From Chloroflexota bacterium (lineage in GTDB: Bacteria; Chloroflexota; Anaerolineae; Aggregatilineales; Phototrophicaceae): a stretch of DNA of 64,000 bases. Shown here piece by piece: positions 31,237-41,573 of the stretch. Position 1 is the first letter of the stretch, and every line of letters starts with the position of its first letter. Position numbers and translations under genes: made by a program. Below the pieces are notes generated by a model that saw only the letters and a program-made list of their open reading frames with translations, was not told the DNA's origin and did no database searches. Location: contig WTGO01000069.1 of NCBI GenBank assembly GCA_011523515.1, positions 1 through 64,000 on the forward strand. The letters are read 5' to 3'.

Positions 31237-32085
31237 TTACAAGCCAAGCCGGTCCGGCTCCACACCGTGCTCGGCGCACCATTCGTTTAGCGGATTGAAG
31301 CCGCCGCTAGGCTGAAACTCGAGCGTGTCGTCCACCTCTTCGCCGACGAGATATCTCTCAATATCGCTGAGCTTCTCCAGGAACGACAATTCCTGCTTAA
31401 TGTAGTCCATCGGCTTTAGCCAGCGATAGCAATAGCCGATCATCACCGCTTTGCGCGTCAGTTCGCTGAAATTCGGCGCGCCGGCGTGCCAGGTACGATA
31501 CTCGAAAATGACGCAATCACCCGGATTCAGCAGCGGCTCTATGGCGTTGGCCGGGTCGGTTGCGCCTTCCGGGATCTCGATACGCTCAGTGAGCTGATTG
31601 CTGCCCGGCGCCAGCATGGTCACGCCCGAGTTAGGCTCGCTCAGATCCGTCAGATAAAAGGCGCATTTCAAGCCCAGGCGCGGGTAATTTCTCTGTCCCA
31701 AATCCAGTTGCGTACGACCGCCATCACGATGCCAGCCGGGCCGTCTAATGCTGTCCGGCGTTCCGGGCGGGTCGGGATAACGATAGATGAGGTGGCTGGT
31801 GGATAGCTGCAAGTTGGAGCCAAGCAGCTGGATGACCAGCGGCAAGGCAGTCGCGTTGGTCAGCAAGGGGATGAAGGCATCGTCCTGCATGATGCAATTG
31901 CGGAAGCCGTCATAATACTCGCTGGTTTGATAGCGATTGAGTCGCTCGTCCGTGGCGATGAGCCGGTCACCCGCTTCCAGCAAATGGCTGATCAGGTCCT
32001 GATCCAGCGCGTTGCGGACGATCAGGTAACCCTCGTCGCGAAATTGCTTGCGCTGCGCCTCGGTAAGTTCGACATAACCGTTCAT
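31237..32085 (-). CDS. Phytanoyl-CoA dioxygenase family protein (canonical HxD)
   Basis: PGWHRDGGRTQLD...; distal His TWHAGAPNFS. Confidence 0.88.
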   Translation of the reverse strand: MNGYVELTEAQRKQFRDEGYLIVRNALDQDLISHLLEAGDRLIATDERLNRYQTSEYYDGFRNCIMQDDAFIPLLTNATALPLVIQLLGSNLQLSTSHLIYRYPDPPGTPDSIRRPGWHRDGGRTQLDLGQRNYPRLGLKCAFYLTDLSEPNSGVTMLAPGSNQLTERIEIPEGATDPANAIEPLLNPGDCVIFEYRTWHAGAPNFSELTRKAVMIGYCYRWLKPMDYIKQELSFLEKLSDIERYLVGEEVDDTLEFQPSGGFNPLNEWCAEHGVEPDRLGL

Positions 32086-32123
32086 ACTTCCGCTCCAGTA
32101 ACCGTCTGATTTTTCAGTTTGCG

Positions 32124-33509
32124 CTAAGTATAAGTGAAATAGGCCGTGGCGACACAGTCGTTTTCGCTGCGGATTCGCGCCCAGTGCGCGCTATATCCCG
32201 GCGGGAAGGCGTGATGGCTATAGCCCTTCGCTTCAACCGAAAAGCTGCCATAGTGTTTCCACTTGCCATTGCCCAGGAAATCGACCTCCAGCGCGAAGTC
32301 GGCGGCGCTATCGCTTTCGTTGCTAAGGTGCAGCACCTTCTGGTCAAAGCCGGTCATCAGATAGGAATCTGACGTCTCGCCGGCGCCCACCTCATCCTCC
32401 CACCAGACGCCGCCCCAGCCGGACGGCTTGCCAAATTGCCAGAGATCGTCTGTTTTGCCGAAGTACAAGCCCGACTGCGGCTCCCCCGCCAAATGATTGG
32501 CGCCATGATGCGGGCTGGCATTGTCCGAACCCAGCACCAACATGCCGCGATAAGTGCAGAAATCGCCATGCACCCAGAGATGCGTCGAAATGGGGCGGAT
32601 GCCCCAGATGTGATTCTCGTAGGCCCAAGGCGACAATTCGTAAAACATGCCGTGACAATCCATGATGAAGCGCTCGTGGTCGACTTCGCGGATGCGCGGC
32701 CACTCCGTCTGCCACATGTGGTCGAAGCAGTGGCTGGCCTTGGGCAAGCGGTAGCGCTTCCATTCTCCGTTGGCTTCCGTAAACACCTGCAGAATCGCCG
32801 AACGCTTGTCCCAGCCCATGGCGAAAATCGTGCCCGCGAAGTCGCCGCGGCCGTTCACCTCGATGAAGGGATTGCGCTCAATGATTGTCCATTGCTTGCC
32901 GTCCCATTCCGCCAGGCGACCGGCTGCTTCAACGCCGGTGAAGTCGCGTTCGTCATAACTGTTATTGACCACCACGACCCGCCCGAAGTTGCTGTAGGCC
33001 GCCTTGAAATGCGCGTACGCGTGGTCAGGTACGCCCAGCTCCACCGTGAGGTCGGCCAGTAGATTCGTCCGCAAAGTATGCACATTCATCTCATAGAATT
33101 CGCCCTCCATACCCAACATGTAAACCATGTCGTTCGGGCGAGTCAGATGGCGCATGGTCGAGCAAATTCGCACCTCAACCAAGTCTTGAACAGTGCGCAC
33201 ATTGCCGGCGGCGTCAATGACATGCGGACCAATGATGAGCTGGTTGGACTGCCAATGCGCCATGCGATTGGTGTAGGTGCCGACATAGCTGGCCGGATGC
33301 TTGCTCATTTCAAGCTGTTCGTTGATCGAGTAGAGCCCGGTGCCGACGCCGCTGGCTGATTTATGCGAGACGTAGGTAACCAGCCAGAGTTTGCCGGCCC
33401 AGGCCATCATCGCGCCGATGCCGCACTCGCTGCGGGGCGGGCCCAATTCCGCCGTCAGCGCCAAATGCGGGAAAACGCCGCTCGCGTTCAAGTATTGATT
33501 GTTTGCCAT
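32124..33509 (-). CDS. Uncharacterised conserved-looking 461-aa protein
   Basis: Intact ORF, Trp/Gly/His-rich repeated beta-type segments; no domain I can name; co-directional with sulfatases, PhyH and ABC importer. Confidence 0.75.
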   Translation of the reverse strand: MANNQYLNASGVFPHLALTAELGPPRSECGIGAMMAWAGKLWLVTYVSHKSASGVGTGLYSINEQLEMSKHPASYVGTYTNRMAHWQSNQLIIGPHVIDAAGNVRTVQDLVEVRICSTMRHLTRPNDMVYMLGMEGEFYEMNVHTLRTNLLADLTVELGVPDHAYAHFKAAYSNFGRVVVVNNSYDERDFTGVEAAGRLAEWDGKQWTIIERNPFIEVNGRGDFAGTIFAMGWDKRSAILQVFTEANGEWKRYRLPKASHCFDHMWQTEWPRIREVDHERFIMDCHGMFYELSPWAYENHIWGIRPISTHLWVHGDFCTYRGMLVLGSDNASPHHGANHLAGEPQSGLYFGKTDDLWQFGKPSGWGGVWWEDEVGAGETSDSYLMTGFDQKVLHLSNESDSAADFALEVDFLGNGKWKHYGSFSVEAKGYSHHAFPPGYSAHWARIRSENDCVATAYFTYT

Positions 33510-34825
33510 GCCATGTCGCTTTCAGGTTGAGTCGGAATCACTGAATCACTGTCGTTTTGCGGCTCGTTTCGCGCTAGCCGCGCACGCCAAGACGACAGCG
33601 TTTGGAGCAACCGCGCCTGAACATCCGCGCAATCTGGATCGTCAACGCGATTGCGGAGTTCATACGGGTCATCAGTTACGTGGTAAAACGCCGCCGGTTC
33701 CAGAGAACGCCCGCGTGTGATCAGCTTCCAGTGCCTAGTGCTGGCGCAGAAGTCGTGATATTCGCTAATGACGACGCGATCCGCCAAGCCCGCGCTGCCT
33801 TCCATCAGCGGACGCAAGGAGAGACCTTCAGATGATTCATCCAGCCGGCAGCCGGCGTAGTCGAGCAGAGTCGGTATCAGGTCGATTGTCGAGACCGGCG
33901 TGTCGATGCGCTGGCCTTGCTGATGCCCGGGCGCCCGCAAAATGAGCGGAACGCGCAAAGCCTCTTCGTACATCACGCCCTTGCCGAATCGGCCCTGCGC
34001 GCCCGCCATCTCGCCGTGATCGGAAGTAAATGCGACCAGCGTATTGTCGCGCAAGCCCAGGCGATCCATTGCGGCCAGCAAGCGCCCGAAGGCCGCGTCC
34101 AGTTGGCTGATCTCGCCGAAATAGAGCTCGCGGAAGCGCTGCGCATCATAGTCGGCCCGCCAAGCCTCGTGCTTAAACCAGGCCTCGCGATCGGCATTGG
34201 CTTCCGTGACGAGGTCAAGCTTCTCGTAGGGCTCGAGGAATTCAGCCGGTGGAGAGCAGGGCGGGTGCGGCGCTTGATAAGACAGCAGCATGAAGAAGGG
34301 CTCGTCGGCCGCCGCGGCAACTTCCAATTGCCCGATGGCGATGTCGGTCAAGCTGTCAGTCTCATGCCCGGGCATCTCGATGGCGAGGTCCGGATCGTCC
34401 GACCAAATCAGACCGGCATAATGATCGATATGATGGCTCTCCCAGCCGATGAAGTGTTGGAAACCCGCTCGCTGATCCGGCGGCGCCCAGCGATTTTCCT
34501 GCGGAGCTCCGCTTAGATGCCACTTGCCCGCATAATAGGTCCGGTAGCCGTCATCGTTGAAATGATCAGCCAAGCTCTTGACGCCACGCGGGAAAGCCTG
34601 CCCGTTGTCCAATACGCCGGTCTGCGATGGGTATTTGCCGCTAAGCAGGCAGCCGCGATAGGGCGTGCACACGGGAGATGTCGAAATAGCCCGCTCGAAT
34701 ATCGCGCTTTCGGTCGCGAACCGTTCGAGATGCGGCGTCGATACCAGGGGATGACCGTAAATCGGCAGCCAGCGCGCGCCCAGCTGATCCGCCAAGACGA
34801 AGACTATGTTGGGAGGCGAATCCAC
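33488..34825 (-). CDS. Sulfatase (Cys-type)
   Basis: NIVFVLADQLGARWLPIYGHP; FGly motif C-T-P-Y-R followed by GCLLSGKYPS; likely GTG start within ORF 33488..35056. Confidence 0.9.
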   Translation of the reverse strand: MDSPPNIVFVLADQLGARWLPIYGHPLVSTPHLERFATESAIFERAISTSPVCTPYRGCLLSGKYPSQTGVLDNGQAFPRGVKSLADHFNDDGYRTYYAGKWHLSGAPQENRWAPPDQRAGFQHFIGWESHHIDHYAGLIWSDDPDLAIEMPGHETDSLTDIAIGQLEVAAAADEPFFMLLSYQAPHPPCSPPAEFLEPYEKLDLVTEANADREAWFKHEAWRADYDAQRFRELYFGEISQLDAAFGRLLAAMDRLGLRDNTLVAFTSDHGEMAGAQGRFGKGVMYEEALRVPLILRAPGHQQGQRIDTPVSTIDLIPTLLDYAGCRLDESSEGLSLRPLMEGSAGLADRVVISEYHDFCASTRHWKLITRGRSLEPAAFYHVTDDPYELRNRVDDPDCADVQARLLQTLSSWRARLARNEPQNDSDSVIPTQPESDMAWQTINT

Positions 34826-34836
34826 AGGAACGCGCC

Positions 34837-35724
34837 TCAGCCCTTCAAGCCGGAGATATTCGCGCCCTGGATGAATTGCTTCTGGAAGAGGAAAAATACG
34901 ATCAGCACCGGCAGCACCATCATGGTCGAGGCCGCCATCTGCTGGTTGTAGATGCCGCCTTGCCCCGGCAAAGATGTGAACTTGTACAGCCCAATCGCCA
35001 GCGTATGCAGATCCGGGTCCTTCAAGTAAATCAGCGGGCCCAGGAAATCGTTCCAACTGTTCTGGAAACTCAGGATGGCGATGACGACGATAGCTGGCTT
35101 GGCCAGCGGTATCATCACTTGGGTAAAGATGCGCACTTCGCTGGCACCGTCAATCTTGGCGGCGTCGAGCAAGTCTTGGGGTATGCCGAGGAAGAATTGC
35201 CGGCAAATGAAGATATAGAAGGCGTTGCCGAAGAAATTGGGCACGATCAAGGGATAAAACGTGTCGATCCAGCCTATGGCGTCGTACGCGGCATAAACTG
35301 GTATGAGACGGACGGCAAAGGGCAGCATCAGAGTCGCCAACAGAATCAGGAACAGCGTGTCTCTAAAGGGGAAGCGAAAACGCGCGAAACCGTAAGCCAC
35401 AATGGTGCAAGAGCCGATATCGCCAACGATAGAGAATGCGGTGATAATCATCGTGTTGCGGAAGGTTGTGCCGAAGTTCCAGAATTTCAGCGCCTCCGTG
35501 AAATTCTCCGGCATCCAGACGCGCGGGATCCATTGCACCGGAAAGACACCAACTTGGTCCAGGGGCATGAATGACGACATGAACATCCAAAACAAGGGCG
35601 CCAGGAACCACAGACTCATTACAATCAGCAATCCGTAGAGAAGGATGCGGCCGACGATGCGCGTCAGCCGGAAAACCGGATCCCGATGCAGGAAGCCAGC
35701 TTGGATTTCACGCGGCGCCATCAT
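34837..35724 (-). CDS. Carbohydrate ABC transporter permease (MalG type)
   Basis: EAA loop (QDLLDAAKIDGASEVRIFTQVMIPLAKPA). Confidence 0.9.
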   Translation of the reverse strand: MMAPREIQAGFLHRDPVFRLTRIVGRILLYGLLIVMSLWFLAPLFWMFMSSFMPLDQVGVFPVQWIPRVWMPENFTEALKFWNFGTTFRNTMIITAFSIVGDIGSCTIVAYGFARFRFPFRDTLFLILLATLMLPFAVRLIPVYAAYDAIGWIDTFYPLIVPNFFGNAFYIFICRQFFLGIPQDLLDAAKIDGASEVRIFTQVMIPLAKPAIVVIAILSFQNSWNDFLGPLIYLKDPDLHTLAIGLYKFTSLPGQGGIYNQQMAASTMMVLPVLIVFFLFQKQFIQGANISGLKG

Positions 35725-36695
35725 TCGCCGTTCTCCCCGCCTTGATAAAAGACCCAGCGCTGCGAAGTCGTCACGATGACTGCCGTAAACAAAAAGATGA
35801 TCATGAAGAGTATCCAGGCCAGCGCGGCCGAATAGCCCATCTGCGGCGGCAGATATTGAAAGGCGTGATCGAATAGATGCAGAACGTAAACCCGGGTGGC
35901 GTCTCGCGGTCCGCCCGTGCCATCGGTCATGATGAAAACTTGAGTAAAGACCTGAAAGGCGTTGATGATATTGATGAGGATGTTGAGATAAATGGTGGGC
36001 GTCATCAAAGGAATGGTCACGCGCAGCAGGCGCTGGAATACATTGGCGCCGTCTATTTTCGCCGCGTCATAATACTCTTCTGGTATACCCTGCAAGCCCG
36101 CCAGGAAAATGACCATCGTCACGCCGACCCAGGTGGTGCTCATGATCAGGTAGCCGATCATGGCGATATCGGGATCGGCGAACCAGCGAAAACGCGGCAA
36201 GCCAATCGCGTACAGCAGCGAGTTGAGCAAACCGGCGCGCGCATTAAGCACATATAGCCAGATCACGGACAGCGCCACTATGGGCACCACAGAGGGCAGA
36301 TAAAAGAGCGTGCGCCAGAGCCCAAGAAAGCGGACTTTGGCGTTAAGCAGCAGCGCCAGCGCGAAGCCCAGCACAATTCTAATCGTCACCGAGCCGCCGA
36401 CGTATACGCCGGTGTTTCTCAATGACTTCAAGAATAGCGGGTCATCACTGAAGATATGGACGTAGTGCTCCGTGCCAATCCATTCCGGCGGCTGAACGAT
36501 ATTGTATTTGGTGAAGCTCAGCAAAAACGAGGCGACAAAGGGAAAGAGCGAAAACAGCAGCACGCCGACAATCCAGGGGCTGATGAAGAGCAGGCCCATC
36601 TTGGCCTCGCGCTTGCGCAACGGCGACAGGTCGCGCCAGCGTTCCCGCCGGCGACCGCGCATCGCGCTGAATTGAGAGCCGAATGATGTGGCCAT
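35721..36695 (-). CDS. Carbohydrate ABC transporter permease (MalF type)
   Basis: EAA loop (EEYYDAAKIDGANVFQRLLRVTIPLMTP); 4-bp overlap with the downstream MalG-type gene. Confidence 0.9.
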   Translation of the reverse strand: MATSFGSQFSAMRGRRRERWRDLSPLRKREAKMGLLFISPWIVGVLLFSLFPFVASFLLSFTKYNIVQPPEWIGTEHYVHIFSDDPLFLKSLRNTGVYVGGSVTIRIVLGFALALLLNAKVRFLGLWRTLFYLPSVVPIVALSVIWLYVLNARAGLLNSLLYAIGLPRFRWFADPDIAMIGYLIMSTTWVGVTMVIFLAGLQGIPEEYYDAAKIDGANVFQRLLRVTIPLMTPTIYLNILINIINAFQVFTQVFIMTDGTGGPRDATRVYVLHLFDHAFQYLPPQMGYSAALAWILFMIIFLFTAVIVTTSQRWVFYQGGENGE

Positions 36696-36733
36696 CTGCT
36701 ATCCGCTGGAGTTGCGAGCCGAGAAAAAGGCAT

Positions 36734-36753
36734 GGGACATCAGATGATGCCCC
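36734..36753 (-). terminator. Hairpin between SBP and permease genes
   Basis: Minus strand GGGGCATC-ATCT-GATGTCCC (one G-U) then ATGCCTTTTTC. Confidence 0.6.
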
Positions 36754-36776
36754 ACACCGTTTTAGCTTGGCTCGTT

Positions 36777-38105
36777 CTAGCTGTATTCTTCCCAGAATGC
36801 GTCCAGCAAGCCTTGGATTTCGCCCTCGGCGCTGGCCAGCGCGTCTTCAGCGCTGCTGTCGCCGAAGAGCACATCTTCGACCATGCGATTGATAATTTGT
36901 GATGCCTCCGGCTGCACTGGCGAGACTGGAACGAGGTTATCCAGCGCGGCGACGCCCAGGAGCGCTTCCGCCCGTGGATGCACGACGCCATCCTTCTCAT
37001 AGCCGTTGCATTCCACCAGCGGCGAGGGGCGCTGCTGCTGTTGGATAAACCAGCATGCGCCATCCCCTTCGACCTCGGCGGTCAGCCACTTGACCAGCTT
37101 CCAGGCTTCATCCGGGTGCGCGGCATTCTTCGGGATCATGTAGCCCCAGCCGCCATGTGCGGAACCGCGGCGATCGGCGCTGCCATTGGGCCCGAAGGGA
37201 ATCGGCGCGATTTCATAGTTAAGACTGTCGGCATGCGATTCCACCTGGAACAGCGTCCAGGAGCCATTAATCTCCATCGATACCAGCCCTTGGATCAGCG
37301 GACCTTGGTCAAATTCGCCCGCCATCTCCCAGAAGGCGTTGACTTCTTCGATGCCGTAGTTGATTTCGGCCATCGCTTGCATAAACTCCAGCGCCTGCAC
37401 ACCGGCTTCGTTGTTGATTGTGATGGTGCGCAGATCAGCACTGATCCAGTCCTGTCCGTTGGCGTTGAGCCAGGTGAGGAATGCGCCCGGGCCGCTGGTA
37501 GATTGCGCGTTTAAGCCGATGCGCTCAAGGAAGCTGCCATCGCCTAAGCGCAAAGCCTCGGCAGCTTCAAGCATTTCGTCCCAAGTCTGTGGGAATTCTT
37601 CAATTCCCGCTTCCGCGAAGTGATCGGCATTGTACCACACGATATTGTAGGCGCCGCCGCCCGGCAAGGGCAGAATCCAGGTCTTGCCGTTGAACTGCGT
37701 GCCGGCAAATTCAGAAGCGTGGAATATCGCCGGATCAACGCCGTCAGCGGCCATGTAATCATCCAGCGGGATGATGGACTCGGTGGCGGCGAAGAAGGGC
37801 AGGTCTTGGCGTCCGAACATCGTCACGTCCGGCGGATTGCCGGCGGCGATGGCGGCCAGCAGATTTTGCAAGCGGTTATCCCAGGGCAAGAATACGTTGT
37901 CGACGCAGATGCCGGGGTGGGCATCTTCAAAAGCGGCGACTTGATGTTCCTGCAAGGGGATGCGGTTGCCGCCCCAGTGGTGCCAATACGTCAAAGTTAC
38001 ATCGCCCTCGCAGTCGGGGTTCTGCGCCGAAACGCTCATCGAAAGCGGCAGCATCGACATGAGCATAACCACGGCGAAAAGCAAGAGCGTGGATTTCTTA
38101 AACAT
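36777..38105 (-). CDS. Carbohydrate ABC transporter extracellular solute-binding protein
   Basis: Signal peptide; SBP family 1 sequence (VTLTYWHHWGGNRIPLQEHQVAAFEDAHPGI). Confidence 0.9.
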   Translation of the reverse strand: MFKKSTLLLFAVVMLMSMLPLSMSVSAQNPDCEGDVTLTYWHHWGGNRIPLQEHQVAAFEDAHPGICVDNVFLPWDNRLQNLLAAIAAGNPPDVTMFGRQDLPFFAATESIIPLDDYMAADGVDPAIFHASEFAGTQFNGKTWILPLPGGGAYNIVWYNADHFAEAGIEEFPQTWDEMLEAAEALRLGDGSFLERIGLNAQSTSGPGAFLTWLNANGQDWISADLRTITINNEAGVQALEFMQAMAEINYGIEEVNAFWEMAGEFDQGPLIQGLVSMEINGSWTLFQVESHADSLNYEIAPIPFGPNGSADRRGSAHGGWGYMIPKNAAHPDEAWKLVKWLTAEVEGDGACWFIQQQQRPSPLVECNGYEKDGVVHPRAEALLGVAALDNLVPVSPVQPEASQIINRMVEDVLFGDSSAEDALASAEGEIQGLLDAFWEEYS

Positions 38106-38401
38106 GGAAACGTCCTTTCATTCCTGATCGTGATTTGGACAAATGTGATTAAATTGAAAAATTGCCGGATGTCATCAGGCTGGTGAGACCGATGCGCACA
38201 TCGCTGGCTACACCAAACACCTCCCGTCTGTAGCTGAATCGGTCATGCGAATAAAATCTAATGCGACGAATTTTGCGCCAATTCGATTCATCGAGTTGAT
38301 CCGACGCGAAATCGCACTTTCTTCGAAAATATTGGCCTAATATAATGAAAATTGCTGAACACTGCAACAATTGGCCTGGAATCGTGCCAGCGCTTCAGTC
38401 C

Positions 38402-39190
38402 TCAACGTCTTTGCATGCGCTGCAGCGCGCTCATAAGCAAGTCGCGGCTCGCGCCGAGCGCTCGGGACGGATTGGGCAAGCTCGGATTCAGCTCCAGGCT
38501 AAGCGCGCCCTGATAGCCGATTTCCGCCAACGAATGCAATGTGGCATCGAGCGACTCCTCCGTCATGACGCCGTCCAGCAGCGTCCAGTGCAAGTCGCTG
38601 ATGCCGTCGTTGTCGTCAAAATGCATGTAACCCAGTCGATCGGCGGCGTTCGCGATGACCGTGGCCGGGTCTTCGCCTGTCATTTGAATGTGCCCGCTGT
38701 CGTAGAGCAGGAAAAGATTAGGGTGACCAACCTGGCGGATGAATTCGAGTGTTTCGCCAGCTGTGGAAAGAGCCGTACCCGGGAAGTGCTCAAGAGCCAG
38801 CTTGAGGCGATAGCCGAACGCGTCGCTTGCCAGCGCCTCGACGGCCCGCGCGAACCGTTCGAGCGCCTCGGGCTTGTCGTCCGCGCCCGGCACGATATAA
38901 ACCGTATCCGCGCCAATTGCCGCCGCGTGATCCAGCGCCCAGGCGACGTGATCAATCGCGGCGCGCCTTTTGCCGTAGTCAGCATGATCGAGCGACGCGC
39001 CCTTCGGCATATCAAAGGAGGCGCCCAGGCAGGAAACATGCAAATCCAGCTCCTGCGCCAGCAGCCGGCTTTCAAGCGCGCCCAAGTGAGTCGGCTGGAT
39101 GTCTATCCAATTGAATCCGAGCGCGCGAACCTCTCGCAGCACGTCAGTCTCCATACCGCCCAAAGCCCATACACAGCAGGCGATCTTCAT
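38402..39190 (-). CDS. Sugar phosphate isomerase/epimerase (TIM barrel)
   Basis: [50 protein letters not shown]. Confidence 0.83.
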   Translation of the reverse strand: MKIACCVWALGGMETDVLREVRALGFNWIDIQPTHLGALESRLLAQELDLHVSCLGASFDMPKGASLDHADYGKRRAAIDHVAWALDHAAAIGADTVYIVPGADDKPEALERFARAVEALASDAFGYRLKLALEHFPGTALSTAGETLEFIRQVGHPNLFLLYDSGHIQMTGEDPATVIANAADRLGYMHFDDNDGISDLHWTLLDGVMTEESLDATLHSLAEIGYQGALSLELNPSLPNPSRALGASRDLLMSALQRMQRR

Positions 39191-39258
39191 TCGGCATCCT
39201 TTCCCGCAGCTACATCTCCGGCAGCGATACTAGCGCATGCCCGGCCTGTTGTCACGGT

Positions 39259-39287
39259 TTGACAAGGCGGCGGACCGGTCGTACACT
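39259..39287 (+). promoter_or_regulatory. Sigma70-type promoter for the SDR gene
   Basis: TTGACA-N17-TACACT, 32 bp upstream of ATG at 39319. Confidence 0.6.
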
Positions 39288-39318
39288 TGGCGCAGTTTTC
39301 TTTGAAATAGGAGAGACT

Positions 39319-40065
39319 ATGGATCGAAAAGTCGCGCTCATTACCGGGGCCGGCTCGGGCATTGGCCGCGTGACCGCCCTGGCACTCTGGGAGGCCGGCT
39401 ATTCCTTGGTACTGGCCGGACGCCGCGAGAACAAACTACGCGAAACCTGGTCAGCCGCGAGCGTTGACGGCGATCGCGCCTTGATCGTCCCGACCGATGC
39501 CAGCGACCGTCATGCTGTAGTTCAGTTATTCGCCGAAACAAAAGCGAGATTCGGCAGGCTGGATGTTCTGTTCAACAATGCCGGCGTCAATGCGCCAGCG
39601 ATCCCGCTGGATGAACTCAGCGAGGCGCAGTGGCTGAATGTCGTCGCGGTCAATCTCACCGGCGCCTTCTGGTGCTTGCAAGAAGCCTACAAAATGATGA
39701 AGGCTCAGCGACCGCAGGGGGGCAGGATCATCAACAACGGCTCGATCTCCGCGCATGTGCCTCGCCCTCATTCAGCGGTGTACACCGCCACAAAACACGC
39801 CCTGACCGGGCTCACCAAATCTACATCGCTGGATGGCCGCGCTTTCAATATCGCCTGCGGACAGATCGACATCGGCAATGCCCGTACCGAGATGTCGGAC
39901 AGGATGCAAAAGCGTCTGGAGTCCGCGGCGCTAACGCCTGAACCGCAGATGGACGCGCGCCACGTTGCGGACGCCGTGGTCTATATGGCCAGTCTGCCGC
40001 TCAATGCCAATGTCCTCTTCATGACGGTCATGGCCAATGGCATGCCCTACGTGGGCCGAGGTTAG
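39319..40065 (+). CDS. SDR family oxidoreductase
   Basis: [33 protein letters not shown]; start trimmed to the ATG after GGAGAG. Confidence 0.92.
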   Translation: MDRKVALITGAGSGIGRVTALALWEAGYSLVLAGRRENKLRETWSAASVDGDRALIVPTDASDRHAVVQLFAETKARFGRLDVLFNNAGVNAPAIPLDELSEAQWLNVVAVNLTGAFWCLQEAYKMMKAQRPQGGRIINNGSISAHVPRPHSAVYTATKHALTGLTKSTSLDGRAFNIACGQIDIGNARTEMSDRMQKRLESAALTPEPQMDARHVADAVVYMASLPLNANVLFMTVMANGMPYVGRG

Positions 40066-40070
40066 CGCGC

Positions 40071-41492
40071 ATGAGCGAACTGGTTTGGCTTACGGCGGTA
40101 GAGTTGGCGGCCTTGATACGGCGCGGTGAGGTCTCTGCCGTAGAGGTTTTGACGGCCCATCTCGAGCGGATAGATGCGGTCAATCCCGAGCTGAACGCCA
40201 TTGTTACTTACTTGCCGGAAGAGGCTCTCGAATTGGCGCGATTGGCTGATGAAAGGCAGGCGCGTGGCGACCAGCTCGGTCCCTTGCATGGTCTGCCGAT
40301 AGCCCATAAGGACTTGTTCGAGACTGCCGGCATCCGCACTACCATGGGTTCACCGGCCTTCAGCGATTACATCCCCGAATCCGACGATCTGATCATCGCG
40401 CGCTTGAAACAGGCCGGCTGCATCACCCTGGGCAAAACGAACGTGCCGGAGTTCGGCGCGGGCTCCCACACCTTTAATACCGTTTTTGGCGCGACGCGCA
40501 ATCCCTACGACACATCCAGGACCTGCGGCGGAAGCAGCGGCGGCGCGGCGGTGGCGCTGGCGGCGGGCATGATCCCCATCGCCGACGGCAGCGATATGGG
40601 CGGCTCGCTGCGCAACCCGGCCAGCTTTTGCAATGTCGTCGGCCTGCGCCCCACGCCCGGGCGCGTGCCTAGCTACCCCAAGAGCAATGCCTGGTCGACG
40701 CTCGGCGTGGACGGCCCCATGGGGCGGACGGTGCAAGATGTCGCCCTGATGCTTCAGGCCATCGCCGGTTACGACAGCCGCGCGCCGATCTCATTGCAAC
40801 AGCCGGCGTCTGACTTTGCTGCTGAATTGGAGCGCGACTTCGCGGGCGTGAGACTCGCCTGGAGCCCGGACTTGGGTGGCTTGCCTGTTGACCCGCAAGT
40901 GACCGCGACAATTGAGAGGCAGCTTCCGACTTTCAGCAATCTGGGCTGCGTGGTAGAGCATGCCGAGCCGGATTTCCGTGACGCCTACGACATCTTTCAG
41001 ACTCTGCGCGCCTGGAACTTTGAGCAGTCTTTCGCTGAGCATTTCGCAGAATTCGGCGAGGAGGCGTTTAAGGAGACCATTCGCTGGAATGTTGCGCAGG
41101 GTAGAATACTCAGCGCCGGGCAGATCAGCCGGACGGAAGCCAAGCGCACTGAGCTGTTCCACCGCGTGCGAGAATTCCTGAAGCACTACGAGTATCTATT
41201 GCTGCCAACGGCGCAATTACCTCCCTTTCCCATCGAATGGGAGTATCCCCGCGAAATAGCTGGCATTGCCATGAACACCTATATCGACTGGATGATGACT
41301 TGCGCCTACATCACGGTCACGGGCTTGCCGGCGATCTCCGTACCTTGTGGCTTCACCGCGGATGGCTTGCCCGTCGGCTTGCAGATTGTCGGCCGCCCGC
41401 GCGCGGATTCCGCCGTTCTGCAGCTGGCCTACGCCTTCCAGGAAGCGACTCGCATCTACGAACAGCGCCCGCCAGTCAGGGGCAGCAATTAA
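40071..41492 (+). CDS. Amidase family protein
   Basis: Amidase signature IAHKDLF..GGSSGGAAVALAAGMIPIADGSDMGGSLRNPA. Confidence 0.93.
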   Translation: MSELVWLTAVELAALIRRGEVSAVEVLTAHLERIDAVNPELNAIVTYLPEEALELARLADERQARGDQLGPLHGLPIAHKDLFETAGIRTTMGSPAFSDYIPESDDLIIARLKQAGCITLGKTNVPEFGAGSHTFNTVFGATRNPYDTSRTCGGSSGGAAVALAAGMIPIADGSDMGGSLRNPASFCNVVGLRPTPGRVPSYPKSNAWSTLGVDGPMGRTVQDVALMLQAIAGYDSRAPISLQQPASDFAAELERDFAGVRLAWSPDLGGLPVDPQVTATIERQLPTFSNLGCVVEHAEPDFRDAYDIFQTLRAWNFEQSFAEHFAEFGEEAFKETIRWNVAQGRILSAGQISRTEAKRTELFHRVREFLKHYEYLLLPTAQLPPFPIEWEYPREIAGIAMNTYIDWMMTCAYITVTGLPAISVPCGFTADGLPVGLQIVGRPRADSAVLQLAYAFQEATRIYEQRPPVRGSN

Positions 41493-41573
41493 GCGCGCAT
41501 CGACTCGCGGCAGAGCTTCTGGCTGTCGCTAGCGCCCAGGTCCGCAGGCTAGCAGGGCGACAGGAGAAAGCGC

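Noticed and set aside
34826-35056. N-terminal extension of the third sulfatase ORF
   Set aside because: Overlaps the MalG-type permease gene out of frame; no sulfatase-like sequence before PPNIVFVLADQ.
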